DNA of 64,000 nt from Chitinophaga rupis (GTDB taxonomy: Bacteria > Bacteroidota > Bacteroidia > Chitinophagales > Chitinophagaceae). Every line of letters starts with the position of its first letter. Position 1 is the stretch's first letter. This document shows positions 33,955 to 44,171 of this stretch, in pieces. A program made the position numbers and the translations under genes. The stretch covers positions 372,001-436,000 of the forward strand of contig NZ_FOBB01000006.1 of assembly GCF_900109685.1 (NCBI RefSeq). The letters are read 5' to 3'. Below the pieces are notes generated by a model, which worked only from the letters and a program-made list of their open reading frames with translations, searched no databases and was not told the DNA's origin.

Positions 33955-35070
33955 ATGTTTGAACCTTCAGAATTATTCCACCAGATAGCCCTCACACAAA
34001 TTCCCCAGATAGGCGACGTGCTCGCAAGAAAATTAATTGATCATTTTGGTAGTGCCAGTGCCATTTTTAAAGCCGGCAAGCAGGCATTGGAAAGGATACC
34101 TGAAATAGGCAGCATACGGGCCACGGCTATTAAAGCGTTTGCAGGCTTTGCACGCGTAGAGGAAGAAATACGTTTTATTGAAAAGTATAAGATCCAGCCT
34201 GTTTTTTATACTGATGAGGCCTACCCGAAAAGGTTGCAGGATTGTTATGATGCGCCATTACTGTTGTATTTTAAAGGGAATGCTAATCTCAATGCATCGC
34301 GCATCATTAACATTATTGGTACCCGCACACCCAGCGAATATGGCAAAGCCATGTGCGAAGCCATTGTAGCGGCATTAGCGCCGCACCAAATTACTGTTGT
34401 AAGCGGTATGGCTTACGGTATAGATATTATTGCACATAAAACAGCACTGCAGCATAATATGCCTACTATTGGCGTGCTGGCGCATGGCCTGGATCGTATT
34501 TATCCCTATGTGCATAAAAATATTGCAACTGCTATGCTGGAAAACGGAGGCCTTTTAACAGACTTCATGAGCCAAACCAAGCCTGATAAACAAAACTTTC
34601 CCATGCGCAACCGTATTGTAGCCGGTATTTGCGATGCTACCCTGGTAATAGAAACCGGCCTGCGGGGCGGCTCCTTAATTACCGCACAAATAGCCAGCAG
34701 CTATAACCGTGATGTGCTTACCATACCCGGCAGAATTAACGACCCCCACTCTGCCGGCTGCCACCAGCTTATTAAAACACACACCGCGCATCTGATCACC
34801 GATGCTGCTGATATACTGGATATTATGGGATGGGAGCAGCAAACGCCTAAAAACATACCTGCCGTGCAGCAACGCGCCATGTTTGTATCCCTTAGCCACG
34901 AAGAAGAGCGCGTGGTAGCCGTTTTCCAGGATAAAACAGAACAGCATTATGATGATATTTGCCGGGCCAGCCAAATACCTGGCAGCCAGCTGAATAATGT
35001 GCTCATGAACCTGGAAATGCACTGCATGGTTAAAAGCATGCCCGGGCAGCGGTACCAGTTTGTAGGATAG
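33955..35070 (+). CDS. dprA: DNA-processing protein DprA
   Basis: 371 aa. It has an N-terminal helix-hairpin-helix segment (IGDVLARKLIDHFGS...IPEIG, about 15-60), the Rossmann-like DNA-binding core (about 75-290; IGTRTPSEYGK, VSGMAYGIDIIAHKTAL, MRNRIVAGICDATLVIETGLRGGSLITA, IPGRIND) and a C-terminal winged helix (about 305-371). DprA protects incoming single-stranded DNA in natural transformation and loads RecA onto it. The open start is ATG (MFEPSELFHQ). Confidence 0.94.
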   Translation: MFEPSELFHQIALTQIPQIGDVLARKLIDHFGSASAIFKAGKQALERIPEIGSIRATAIKAFAGFARVEEEIRFIEKYKIQPVFYTDEAYPKRLQDCYDAPLLLYFKGNANLNASRIINIIGTRTPSEYGKAMCEAIVAALAPHQITVVSGMAYGIDIIAHKTALQHNMPTIGVLAHGLDRIYPYVHKNIATAMLENGGLLTDFMSQTKPDKQNFPMRNRIVAGICDATLVIETGLRGGSLITAQIASSYNRDVLTIPGRINDPHSAGCHQLIKTHTAHLITDAADILDIMGWEQQTPKNIPAVQQRAMFVSLSHEEERVVAVFQDKTEQHYDDICRASQIPGSQLNNVLMNLEMHCMVKSMPGQRYQFVG

Positions 35071-35159
35071 GCTCCCTTTCATCCAGATTAATTCTTTGTT
35101 ATATAGACACGCTCTATGCCGTTATAGAAAACGCGTTTTTCTAATTCGGTAAATACTCG

Positions 35160-35167
35160 TACATTTG
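35160..35167 (+). promoter_or_regulatory. Putative -7 box of guaB
   Basis: TACATTTG, followed by a leader of about 30 nt to the ATG at 35204. I see no purine riboswitch in this short leader. Confidence 0.5.
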
Positions 35168-35203
35168 CGTGCAATTATTTCCAAACCAACAAATAATTGC
35201 AAC

Positions 35204-36676
35204 ATGCCTGCGGGAAAAGCCAAACCCAAATTTGTAGATGACGGCCTTACATTTGACGATGTACTCCTTGTGCCTGCCTATTCTGAAGTTTTACCGAAAG
35301 AAGTAAATATCTCCTCCCAACTTACCCGGGAATTAAAGCTGAACATACCAATGGTGTCTGCTGCCATGGATACGGTTACAGAAGCTAACCTGGCTATTGC
35401 TCTGGCAAGAGAAGGCGGTATAGGCATCCTGCACAAGAATATGAGCATTGAAAAACAGGCTGAACTGGTGCGCCGTGTGAAACGCAGCGAGAACGGGCTT
35501 ATACTAGACCCTGTAACCCTGGAGGCCAGCGCTACCATTGGAAAGGCATTACAGCTCATGAAAGAGAACAGCATTGGCGGTATTCCCATTGTTGATAATA
35601 ACAAAACCTTAGTAGGCATACTTACCAACCGTGATCTGCGCTTTGAGAGAGATATGAAACGCCTGGTAAGTGAAGTAATGACCACAGAAGGGCTGGTAAC
35701 CGCCCCTGAAGGCACTGACCTGAAGAAAGCAGAAAAGATCCTGCAACAGAATAAAATTGAAAAGCTGCCGGTTGTCAGCAAAAACAAAAAGCTGGTAGGC
35801 CTCATCACTTACCGCGATATACTGCAGCTCACCAGCCATCCTAATGCGGTGAAAGACGCATATGGCCGCCTGCTGGTAGGCGCTGCCCTGGGCATTACAC
35901 AGGATATCCTGGACAGGGCACAGGCACTGATCCAGGTAGGTGTGGATGTAGTTTGCCTGGACAGCTCCCATGGCCACTCTATAGCCGTATTAAACAGCCT
36001 GAAGAAACTGAAAAAAGCGTTTCCCAAACTACAGGTAATTGCCGGTAACGTAGCTACCGGCGATGGCGCCAAAGCCCTGGCAGATGCAGGTGCTGATGCC
36101 GTGAAAGTAGGCGTGGGCCCAGGCTCTATCTGTACCACCCGTGTAGTAACCGGCGCTGGTTTTCCGCAGCTGTCTGCTATCATGAATGCTGCAGAAGCGC
36201 TTAAAAAAACCGGTGTACCTGTAATTGCCGATGGCGGTATCCGCTATACCGGCGATATGGTGAAAGCTCTAGCAGCAGGTGCATCCTGCATTATGGCAGG
36301 TTCCATTTTTGCAGGTGTGGAAGAAAGCCCCGGAGAAACCATTATTTACGAAGGCCGTAAGTTTAAATCTTACCGCGGTATGGGATCTGTAGAGGCTATG
36401 CTGGAAGGCAGTAAAGACCGCTATTTCCAGGATGAGGATGATATTAAGAAACTGGTGCCGGAAGGTATTGTAGGCCGGGTGCCGTATAAAGGTACTTTGG
36501 CAGAAGTGATCATGCAGTTTGTTGGGGGCTTACGTGCAGGTATGGGCCTTACCGGTTCCAAAGATATAAAAGCTTTACAGGCTGCACAGTTTATAAAGAT
36601 CACCGCTGCTACTGTAAAAGAAAATCACCCGCATGATGTGGTGATCACCAAGGAAGCACCGAACTACAGCAGGTAA
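35204..36676 (+). CDS. guaB: Inosine-5'-monophosphate dehydrogenase
   Basis: 490 aa from ATG 35204 (MPAGKAKPKF); the open frame reaches a TTG inside the promoter box, which is rejected. The enzyme oxidises IMP to XMP, the committed step to GMP. Domains: a TIM barrel (LTFDDVLLVPAYSE at about 15-28) interrupted by two CBS repeats (about 95-220; IGGIPIVDNNKTLVGILTNRDL), then the catalytic Cys loop GVGPGSICTTRVVTG (about 300-315) and the flap with RGMGS. A strong terminator follows. Confidence 0.97.
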   Translation: MPAGKAKPKFVDDGLTFDDVLLVPAYSEVLPKEVNISSQLTRELKLNIPMVSAAMDTVTEANLAIALAREGGIGILHKNMSIEKQAELVRRVKRSENGLILDPVTLEASATIGKALQLMKENSIGGIPIVDNNKTLVGILTNRDLRFERDMKRLVSEVMTTEGLVTAPEGTDLKKAEKILQQNKIEKLPVVSKNKKLVGLITYRDILQLTSHPNAVKDAYGRLLVGAALGITQDILDRAQALIQVGVDVVCLDSSHGHSIAVLNSLKKLKKAFPKLQVIAGNVATGDGAKALADAGADAVKVGVGPGSICTTRVVTGAGFPQLSAIMNAAEALKKTGVPVIADGGIRYTGDMVKALAAGASCIMAGSIFAGVEESPGETIIYEGRKFKSYRGMGSVEAMLEGSKDRYFQDEDDIKKLVPEGIVGRVPYKGTLAEVIMQFVGGLRAGMGLTGSKDIKALQAAQFIKITAATVKENHPHDVVITKEAPNYSR

Positions 36677-36739
36677 TTAACGCGGAACAGGCAACAGTTG
36701 GTAAAATAAGTATACGTGTAATGTTCATACTATAAATTC

Positions 36740-36768
36740 AAAGAGCCGGGCGCTAACCCGGCTCTTTT
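36740..36768 (+). terminator. Rho-independent terminator of guaB
   Basis: AAAGAGCCGGG, loop CGCTAA, CCCGGCTCTTT and a T run form a perfect 11-bp stem, 64 nt after the guaB stop. Confidence 0.9.
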
Positions 36769-36853
36769 GTTTAAATATTACGGCTGTAGTTTTTGTTGGT
36801 CGGTAGCTGGCCGCTCTCCATCGATTTTTCATGTCCTGTTAACATCAATACCT

Positions 36854-36861
36854 TATTTTTG
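36854..36861 (+). promoter_or_regulatory. Putative -7 box of lnt
   Basis: TATTTTTG ends 18 nt before the chosen lnt ATG (36880), giving a short leader. It lies directly behind the guaB terminator, which fits a new transcription unit. Confidence 0.5.
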
Positions 36862-36879
36862 AAAACCATTGCACAATAT

Positions 36880-38523
36880 ATGGCTAACCGTAGTTTCAAC
36901 AGATGGCTTCCCTGGTTACTGGGCCTTGCAAGCGGCCTGCTGCTTTGGGCGGCCTGGCCCAGCTCTCCCTTAACCCTGCTTATATTCCTGGCTTTCATAC
37001 CATTGCTACATTTAACTACGCTGGTACAACACCGCGGTACTTATTTTGGCTGCGTATACCTGGCCATGGTAATATGGAATGTAGGCACTACCTGGTGGGT
37101 AGGTAATACAACCGTGCCTATGAGTGGTGTGGCAGCCAATGTGATCAACGCATTGATAATGACGGTGCCCTGGGTGGGTTTTAAGAATATCCGCAAGCGG
37201 TTTGGCACCACCATGAGCTACCTGGCGCTTATCGTATATTGGTTAACGTTTGAATACATACACCTGAACTGGGAGTTCAGCTGGCCCTGGCTAACCGTAG
37301 GTAATATATTTGCCATGCATCCCGGCTGGATCCAGTGGTATGAATACACCGGCACCAGTGGCGGCACATTGTGGGTACTGATCGTTAATATTACTATATA
37401 CACGTGCTGGCAAAAACGCAGGCAATACAGCTTACCAGTTGCTACCTTTCTCTGGAAAGAAGGCTGGAAACCTGCAGCTGCCTTTATTATACCGTTTATA
37501 CTAAGCATAATAACCGGTGTTAGCTATTGGACGCACAAACCGTTTAAAGGCGGTCCCAGGCCACTTTCTGTAGTGGTAGTGCAGCCCAACATTGACCCGT
37601 ATGATAAGTTTGCTGACGGTGCAGAATCACAACAGCTTGAAAAATTTATGCGCCTTACCCGGCAAATGGCCGACAGCAATACTGCCTATATTGTATGGCC
37701 TGAAACTGCTTTATTTCCGCGGGGCGCCTGGGAACATGAATTGAATGAACAACCCGCGGTACAGGCTGTGCGCAATATGTTAAAGCAATATCCCAACGCA
37801 AAACTGATCACCGGCGCTACTACGCTTAAACGTTACGAAAATAAAGACGAAGCTCCCTACTCCTCCCGGCCTATGGATGGCGGCATGTACTTCGATGCCT
37901 TTAACACAGGATTACAGATAGATACATCTAATCTTATACAGATATATCACAAATCCAAGCTGGTGCCGGGTGTGGAGCTGATCCCCTACTCCCGCTACCT
38001 GAAGTTTCTGGATAACTTTGCACTGGATATGGGCGGCATTACCGGCAGCTATGGCCGTAGCCCCGGAGTTGCAGTACTGGAAAATAACACCCAACACATT
38101 AAAGCATTTCCCACTATATGTTATGAATCTATTTACGGTGAGTTTGTGGCAGAACATGTACGCCTGGGCGCCAGCCTGTTATTTATTATAACAAATGATG
38201 GTTGGTGGGGCAACACGGAAGGGCACCGCCAGCATTTACAATATGCTCGCCTGCGCGCTATTGAAACAAGGCGCTGGATTGCACGCAGCGCCAACACCGG
38301 CATTTCCTGCTTTATTACGCCAGCCGGAGATCTGGAGCTACCGCAGCCCTACTGGCAGGAAGCAGTTATTAAAGCCAATGTAACACCGGACCCCACTTTT
38401 ACGTTCTATGTAAGGAATGGTGATCTCATCTCAAAAGGAGCGCTGATATTTTGTATCTTGTTATTGATATACTCCCTCGTTCTAAGGTTCACTAACAGGA
38501 AAGCATATGTGGAAAGAACTTAA
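36880..38523 (+). CDS. lnt: Apolipoprotein N-acyltransferase
   Basis: 547 aa from ATG 36880 (MANRSFNRWLPW). The frame opens 29 codons earlier, but that part overlaps the promoter box and lacks family features. About six N-terminal membrane segments (10-225) are followed by a periplasmic nitrilase-type domain with the Glu-Lys-Cys triad: Glu in VWPETALFPRG (about 275), Lys in HKSKLVPGVE (about 358) and Cys in PTICYESIYGEF (about 413). It adds the third acyl chain to outer-membrane lipoproteins, such as the phosphatase lipoprotein in this window. The 3' end overlaps the hydrolase gene by 17 nt. Confidence 0.93.
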   Translation: MANRSFNRWLPWLLGLASGLLLWAAWPSSPLTLLIFLAFIPLLHLTTLVQHRGTYFGCVYLAMVIWNVGTTWWVGNTTVPMSGVAANVINALIMTVPWVGFKNIRKRFGTTMSYLALIVYWLTFEYIHLNWEFSWPWLTVGNIFAMHPGWIQWYEYTGTSGGTLWVLIVNITIYTCWQKRRQYSLPVATFLWKEGWKPAAAFIIPFILSIITGVSYWTHKPFKGGPRPLSVVVVQPNIDPYDKFADGAESQQLEKFMRLTRQMADSNTAYIVWPETALFPRGAWEHELNEQPAVQAVRNMLKQYPNAKLITGATTLKRYENKDEAPYSSRPMDGGMYFDAFNTGLQIDTSNLIQIYHKSKLVPGVELIPYSRYLKFLDNFALDMGGITGSYGRSPGVAVLENNTQHIKAFPTICYESIYGEFVAEHVRLGASLLFIITNDGWWGNTEGHRQHLQYARLRAIETRRWIARSANTGISCFITPAGDLELPQPYWQEAVIKANVTPDPTFTFYVRNGDLISKGALIFCILLLIYSLVLRFTNRKAYVERT

Positions 38524-39301
38524 CCATGCAAAATTCAGCGGAGGCTACCAAGTAACAGGCAAAGGCACACCGGTAATGCTGCTCCACGGATTCCCCGAAA
38601 ACAGTGAAGTATGGGCGCAGCAGCAAAGCAACCTGCAGGCTAATTACTGCGTAATAACACCAGACCTGCCGGGCAGCGGCCGCTCACCGCTTACCCAGCC
38701 ACTGAGCATGGAGAGCATGGCGGATTTCGTACATGCTATAGTGTTAGCAGAAGGCATTGAAAAGTTAACAGTTATAGGACACTCCATGGGTGGTTATGTG
38801 GCGCTGGCATTTGCAGAAAAATATCCGCAGCACCTGCAGGGTTTGGGATTATTCCACTCCACTGCAGCCGCAGATACGGAAGAGAAAAAAGAAGCCCGCC
38901 GCAAATCCATTAAGCTCATGGAACAATATGGCAGCGAAGCTTTTGTACGGCAGGCAGTGCCCGGCATGTTCAGCCCACATACAAAAAATACGCAGCCTGC
39001 CCTGGTAGAAGCGTTGGTACAAATGGGCATGCAATGCAAAGTGGAAGCGCTGATCGCTTACTATGAAGCCATGATACAACGGCCGGACCGTAAAACGGTA
39101 TTGCAGCAAATACAAGTGCCTGTACTGTTCATTATGGGAAAAGATGATACTGCCGTGCCTATGGATAGTGTGCTGCCCCAGGTAACCTTACCGCCTAAGA
39201 GCAGCATCCATATTTTTGAGCATACCGGGCATATGGGCATGTGGGAAGTGGCGCAGGAAAGCACGCTGGTACTGCAACAGTTTATTGAGTTTTGTAAATA
39301 G
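38507..39301 (+). CDS. Alpha/beta-fold hydrolase
   Basis: 264 aa. The catalytic triad can be read: nucleophile Ser in VIGHSMGGY (about 92), Asp in GKDDTAVP (about 210) and His in EHTGHMGMW (about 243); HGFPENSEVW carries the oxyanion region (about 27-36). It has no signal peptide. The substrate is unknown; relatives include epoxide hydrolases, haloperoxidases and esterases. It overlaps lnt by 17 nt, so the two are translationally coupled, though a shared role is not evident. Confidence 0.9.
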   Translation: MWKELNHAKFSGGYQVTGKGTPVMLLHGFPENSEVWAQQQSNLQANYCVITPDLPGSGRSPLTQPLSMESMADFVHAIVLAEGIEKLTVIGHSMGGYVALAFAEKYPQHLQGLGLFHSTAAADTEEKKEARRKSIKLMEQYGSEAFVRQAVPGMFSPHTKNTQPALVEALVQMGMQCKVEALIAYYEAMIQRPDRKTVLQQIQVPVLFIMGKDDTAVPMDSVLPQVTLPPKSSIHIFEHTGHMGMWEVAQESTLVLQQFIEFCK

Positions 39302-39343
39302 CAACCGTAACATTCAACCGAAAAAATACATTCAACCCGCTAA

Positions 39344-41983
39344 GTGAAACGCCTTACCTTATTAATGATATGTTTTGCCTGTGTGTTTACCGCACGGGCT
39401 TCCCATATTATTGGCGGGGAAATGTATTATAAATTCCTGGGCAGCAGCAACGGCCAAACGCAATACCTGGTTACGTTAAAGCTGTTCCGCATATGCGGCA
39501 ACCCGGGCGGCAATGTTGCGGCTATGCCCCCCAGCGTGTATTTTACCATCTATAGTAAAGACAACGGCGCGCAGTCCGGCAACTACCAGTTTGACCGCAA
39601 AGGCCCTATACAAACCGTGAGCTCTGCGCTGATAGATCCCTGTATTGTGAATCCGCCCAGCGTATGTTTTGAGATCGGTATTTTTGAAGGCACTATTACT
39701 GTACCGGATAATGACCAGGGGTATACCGTTGCTTTCCAGAGCTGCTGCCGCGATAATTTTATAGAGAATGTTGTAGACACACATGTTCCCAACGATAATA
39801 GCCGCCCCGGTAATGGCGCCACTTATATTGCTGAGCTACCGGGCAAGAACAACGGCATCATTGGCAGCTCAAGCCCTGTGTTTGCCAAAGACCAGGCAGT
39901 GGTGATATGTGCAGGCAAAAAATTCACGTATGACTTTTCTGCCGTTGACCCGGATGGCGACCGTTTGGAATACAGCTTTTGCGATGCGTACGGCGGCGGA
40001 CAAACCACCAATACCGGTATACCACCGCCCGCAGTAGGCCCCCCTTATAACAGCGTACCTTATAAGAACCCTTACGACGGGGAAAACCCGTTGGGCGATG
40101 CTGCTACCATTAACCCGCAAACCGGCGTTATATCCGGCATAGCGCCACCTGCCGGCAAGTATGTAATTACCGTGTGTGTAAAGGAATACCGCGGTAACCA
40201 GCTGTTAGGCGTGCACCGTAAGGATTTTCACATAACCGTTACCACCTGTACCCGTTTGGTAACAGCCGCCATGCCCGATAAATATGCGGATTGTAACGGC
40301 TATACCATCAACTTCCTGAATAACAGCACACCCGGCAAAACCTACTTCTGGGATTTTGGAGATGGGGATACGCTTACCACTACCAGCACAGATACTTTAA
40401 AACATACTTACAAACAGGAAGGTGTTTATACAGTAAAACTGATCGTGGACCGTTCCAGCAGCTGCGGCGACAGTGCCCTTGCTACCGTGTATGTATATCC
40501 CTTATTTAATCCGGATTTCTCCGTAAGCGGTTTATGTACCACCAAACCCACACAGTTCCGCAACACCTCCACTACCAGCAGCAGAACAGATGCTATTGAT
40601 TATTACCGCTGGGATTTTGGCGATACCAATGCCACTAATGATACGGCGCTGTTAGCCAGCAATCCCACCTATCAGTACCCGGCTGCCGGTAAGTATAATG
40701 TAGAGCTGTTAGTGCGTACCAAAAATGGTTGTGAACGTACCTATTACGACACGGTCACCATTTACGACAAGCCACCTTTAACTACCACCAGCGACACACC
40801 GCTTTGCCATAATGATGCATTGCAGCTGCATGCATCCAGCCTGCAGCCAGGCACTTATGCCTGGACACCCAGCCACTATTTTATTACCGGCGCCAATACA
40901 GCAACGCCTATTGTGAATCCGAAAGTGGATACGGCTTATACTGTAACCTTTACAGATAATACCGGCTGTGTGAACAGCCAGCGTGTAGCTATAGACGTGA
41001 AAGATACCTTGCTGGTACGCACATCGCCCGACAGCACGGTATGTACCGGCGATACATTGCAGCTTAAAGCAATCACAGACGGCGCTTACCAGTTCACCTG
41101 GTTAAACCTGGCCAACAACAGTGTAGTAGGCAATGCGCTCACTACTTCCGTTGTACCGCCGCCACCAGCAGCTTCCTATGCTATTCAGGTTACGCTGGGC
41201 AGCTGCTCATCCCGTGATACCATCAACTTTAAAGTAGTAGATCCGCCCCATGCTTATGCCGGCGAGGATACCACAATCTGTTATGGCGATGCAGTAACGC
41301 TGAGGGCCACCGGCGGCTCCTCCTACACCTGGACGCCCACTGCCGTACTTTCCACCCCTACCCGTTCCGTTACCCTTGCCAAGCCATTAACCACTACTGA
41401 TTTTATTGTAACGGTAACGGATATACTGGGTTGTCCCAAACCGGTGAATGACACAGTGCAGATAGGTGTAACGCCACCTGTACCTGCCTTTGCGGGCAAC
41501 GATACTATTCTTATTAAGGATCAGCCTTTCCGCCTGCACGCCACCGGCGGCAGCCGCTATTTATGGACACCCGGGGAAGGCCTGAACAATCCGAATATAG
41601 ATACACCACTTACAAACATTAACCGCGATATTACCTATTACGTAACTGTATATACGGTTGATGGCTGCTATGCTACAGATGATATTCACCTGCGTTTTAT
41701 TGTAGGCCCGGATATTTACATTCCCACTGCCTTTTCCCCCAACGGCGATGGGCAAAATGATATCTTCCGCCCATTGCCGGTAGGTATTGTGCATATGGAT
41801 TTCTTCCGCGTATTTGACCGCTGGGGCAAAGCCATGTACTCCAATACAGAATATTTGAAGGGTTGGGATGGTACATTAAACGGCAGCCCGGCGGCGGTGG
41901 GTACCTATGTTTGGGTAGTACAGGGCCAGGATATTCATGGTAATACCCTGCTGCGCAAAGGTACTGTTACGCTTATACGTTAG
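39344..41983 (+). CDS. Secreted PKD-repeat protein with type B T9SS C-terminal domain (HIIGGE type, 879 aa)
   Basis: GTG start; the signal peptide (about 1-19, ending FTARA) supports it. The N-terminal domain opens SHIIGGEMYYKF and contains QSCCRDNFIENV and FSAVDPDGDRLEY. PKD-like domains follow (FWDFGDG about 335, RWDFGD about 422) and then Ig-like strands with repeated ATGGS-YxWTP units. The gliding-motility-associated CTD runs from IPTAFSPNGDGQND (about 795) to VTLIR. It should be exported by the T9SS through SprA and shown on the cell surface or released; the ligand is unknown. It is paralogous to the next gene but not to the 0.8-8.4 kb pair apart from the PKD and CTD modules. Confidence 0.87.
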   Translation: MKRLTLLMICFACVFTARASHIIGGEMYYKFLGSSNGQTQYLVTLKLFRICGNPGGNVAAMPPSVYFTIYSKDNGAQSGNYQFDRKGPIQTVSSALIDPCIVNPPSVCFEIGIFEGTITVPDNDQGYTVAFQSCCRDNFIENVVDTHVPNDNSRPGNGATYIAELPGKNNGIIGSSSPVFAKDQAVVICAGKKFTYDFSAVDPDGDRLEYSFCDAYGGGQTTNTGIPPPAVGPPYNSVPYKNPYDGENPLGDAATINPQTGVISGIAPPAGKYVITVCVKEYRGNQLLGVHRKDFHITVTTCTRLVTAAMPDKYADCNGYTINFLNNSTPGKTYFWDFGDGDTLTTTSTDTLKHTYKQEGVYTVKLIVDRSSSCGDSALATVYVYPLFNPDFSVSGLCTTKPTQFRNTSTTSSRTDAIDYYRWDFGDTNATNDTALLASNPTYQYPAAGKYNVELLVRTKNGCERTYYDTVTIYDKPPLTTTSDTPLCHNDALQLHASSLQPGTYAWTPSHYFITGANTATPIVNPKVDTAYTVTFTDNTGCVNSQRVAIDVKDTLLVRTSPDSTVCTGDTLQLKAITDGAYQFTWLNLANNSVVGNALTTSVVPPPPAASYAIQVTLGSCSSRDTINFKVVDPPHAYAGEDTTICYGDAVTLRATGGSSYTWTPTAVLSTPTRSVTLAKPLTTTDFIVTVTDILGCPKPVNDTVQIGVTPPVPAFAGNDTILIKDQPFRLHATGGSRYLWTPGEGLNNPNIDTPLTNINRDITYYVTVYTVDGCYATDDIHLRFIVGPDIYIPTAFSPNGDGQNDIFRPLPVGIVHMDFFRVFDRWGKAMYSNTEYLKGWDGTLNGSPAAVGTYVWVVQGQDIHGNTLLRKGTVTLIR

Positions 41984-42112
41984 AAAAAAACGTAAGGGGT
42001 AAAATCCCCGCTATCGCTTTCCACTATTGCATTTCCGCCTTTTTCTTTTCGTCGATTTCTTTTCCTGGATTGCTATTTTTTTAGTACATTCAGAGAGCCT
42101 GTGCCATACTTC

Positions 42113-44032
42113 ATGAGCAAATTCTTCCTACTCGTTTTTGGCTGCTGCCTGATCCACGTTGTAGCAGTTGCTTACCATATAATTGGCGGGGAGATCTATT
42201 ATCAAACCGTAGCCTATAATAGCATTACAGGCCAATACCGCTACCTTATCACTTTAAAGCTTTACCGCGATGCAGATTTCACCTGCGGTGACCGGCAGGG
42301 ATGCCTGGACCGTTTTGAGAATCCTGTTGCGGTGAATGTATACACCGCGTCCGGACAGCGGGCCATAGCACCGGTATTGCTATACATACAGGAAACAAAA
42401 CAGCTGTTTGATACACTAAAGAATCCCTGTCTTACCCCGCAAACACAACACCTGGAAGCTGCCTTTTACCGTGATACCATTGAACTGCCGCCCATTTATG
42501 GCGGCTATTATGTGGCTTATCAGCGCTGCTGCCGGGGCGAGAAGCTGGCCAACATTTACAATTCAGAACAGGAAGGCAGCACCTACTACACTACCATTCC
42601 CGGCACGGAAAGCCGTCCTAATAATAACAGCGCATATTTTAGTAAAGATGTAGCGATCGTGATCTGCGCCGATTTTGCTTTCCGGTACGATTATGCCGCC
42701 ACCGATCCTGATGGCGACAGCTTAACCTACGCCCTTTGCAGCGCCTTAACCGGTGGCGCGGCCAGGAATGAAAGCAATGCTATTAATCCGCCACCGTATG
42801 ATGACATCGTGAATTACATTCCGCCCTATTCCGGCGCAGACCCTATGGGTGGCGCGCCCCTCATAGCCATTGATAACAAGGGACTGCTTACCGGTACACC
42901 TAACCGGGTAGGAAAGTTTGTAGTATCTGTTTGTGTCACTGAATATGACCGTGTTACCAAAAAGTACATTGGCACCCATCATAAAGATATTTTGCTCACT
43001 GTCTTCAGCTGTAAATCCGCCGTGCGGGCCAACCTGCAGGATATACTGAACAACTGCACCGATACGGCCGACCTGCGCGTAGCCATACCCAACTTCAGCA
43101 ATGCCGGTTTTACCTCCAGCTATTACTGGAACTTTGGGGATGGTACGGATACTGTTACCTACGATAAAAAAGTATTTTACCACGCTTATCCCGATACCGG
43201 CAGCTATCCCATTAAGCTGGTAGTAAACCGCGGGCTGCCCTGTGTGGATAGCAGCACCGGCACCATTAACAACTACCCAGGTTTACGTGCAGGCTTCACC
43301 GTAACAGGCATTTGCGCGGGGGATCCTATTATTTTCAGGGATACCTCTTCCTACACCTATGGTAATATCCTGACCCGCAGCTGGGACCTGGGCATGCCCA
43401 ATGCCATAGCCAGCGGAAAGCAGGTGAATATGCAGTACCCGGAGGGCGGGGTGTATACCATTACCCTTTCGCTGGATACGGATAAAGGCTGTACGAAAAC
43501 CTCCACCTTAAACCTGACCGTGTATCAAGTAAAGCCTTATGCCGGCAATGATACCATACTGGCGCGCGGGCAGCTATTACCCCTGCATGCCAGTGGTGGT
43601 GAATTTTACCAGTGGACGCCTCCCTATGGCCTGAATAATGCCGGCATTGCGGACCCGGTACTGGATTATGATAAGGATATACAATTCCTGCTTAAAGTAT
43701 CTAATCAGCAGGGCTGCGTAGGGTACGACACACTAAATGTAAAATATTACCTGGGGCCCGACATTTACATACCCAATGCCTTTACCCCCAACGGCGATGG
43801 GCAAAACGACCGGTTCCGGTTTATACCGGTGGGCATTGTACAATATGATTTCTTCCGCATTTACGACCGCTGGGGCCAGCTGGTGTACTCCTCCATTGAT
43901 TTCCGTACCGGCTGGGATGGTACGGTGCATGGGCAATCTGCTGCCATGGGCACCTATGTATGGATCTTACAGGGCAAGGACCTGGGCGGGCAAACCGTTT
44001 CCAAAAGCGGTACAGTTACCCTGATAAGATGA
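42113..44032 (+). CDS. Secreted PKD-repeat protein with type B T9SS C-terminal domain (HIIGGE type, 639 aa)
   Basis: 639 aa from ATG 42113 (MSKFFLLVFG); a GTG four codons earlier is a weaker alternative. The signal peptide ends near VVAVA and is followed by YHIIGGEIYYQTV, YQRCCRGEKLANI and YAATDPDGDSLTYA, as in the upstream paralogue. One clear PKD domain (YWNFGDG, about 339), a second PKD-like region, an Ig-like ASGGEFYQWTP unit, and a type B CTD from IPNAFTPNGDGQND (about 552) to VTLIR. It lies 129 nt after its paralogue with no strong terminator between, so the two may be co-transcribed. There is no PorP/SprF gene next to this pair. Confidence 0.87.
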   Translation: MSKFFLLVFGCCLIHVVAVAYHIIGGEIYYQTVAYNSITGQYRYLITLKLYRDADFTCGDRQGCLDRFENPVAVNVYTASGQRAIAPVLLYIQETKQLFDTLKNPCLTPQTQHLEAAFYRDTIELPPIYGGYYVAYQRCCRGEKLANIYNSEQEGSTYYTTIPGTESRPNNNSAYFSKDVAIVICADFAFRYDYAATDPDGDSLTYALCSALTGGAARNESNAINPPPYDDIVNYIPPYSGADPMGGAPLIAIDNKGLLTGTPNRVGKFVVSVCVTEYDRVTKKYIGTHHKDILLTVFSCKSAVRANLQDILNNCTDTADLRVAIPNFSNAGFTSSYYWNFGDGTDTVTYDKKVFYHAYPDTGSYPIKLVVNRGLPCVDSSTGTINNYPGLRAGFTVTGICAGDPIIFRDTSSYTYGNILTRSWDLGMPNAIASGKQVNMQYPEGGVYTITLSLDTDKGCTKTSTLNLTVYQVKPYAGNDTILARGQLLPLHASGGEFYQWTPPYGLNNAGIADPVLDYDKDIQFLLKVSNQQGCVGYDTLNVKYYLGPDIYIPNAFTPNGDGQNDRFRFIPVGIVQYDFFRIYDRWGQLVYSSIDFRTGWDGTVHGQSAAMGTYVWILQGKDLGGQTVSKSGTVTLIR

Positions 44033-44036
44033 ATTT

Positions 44037-44166
44037 ATTTACGATTTTAGATTTACGATTTTAGATTTACGATTTTAGATTTGTGAAAGGAAATGATTTA
44101 GATAATAGGGAGCAATATCCGCCCCCATCCAATCTAAAATCGTAAATCTAAAATCTAAAATCTAAA
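44037..44166. repeat. Inverted repeat element, family 2, with three exact tandem 14-mers
   Basis: The left arm has three consecutive exact copies of ATTTACGATTTTAG (44037-44078) plus ATTT. The right arm (44131-44166) is the inverse word AATCTAAAATCGT followed by AATCTAAA repeats. The centre is about 48 nt. It begins 4 nt after the stop of the upstream gene and ends 5 nt before the SDR ATG, filling the whole gap. Confidence 0.9.
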
Positions 44167-44171
44167 GTCCC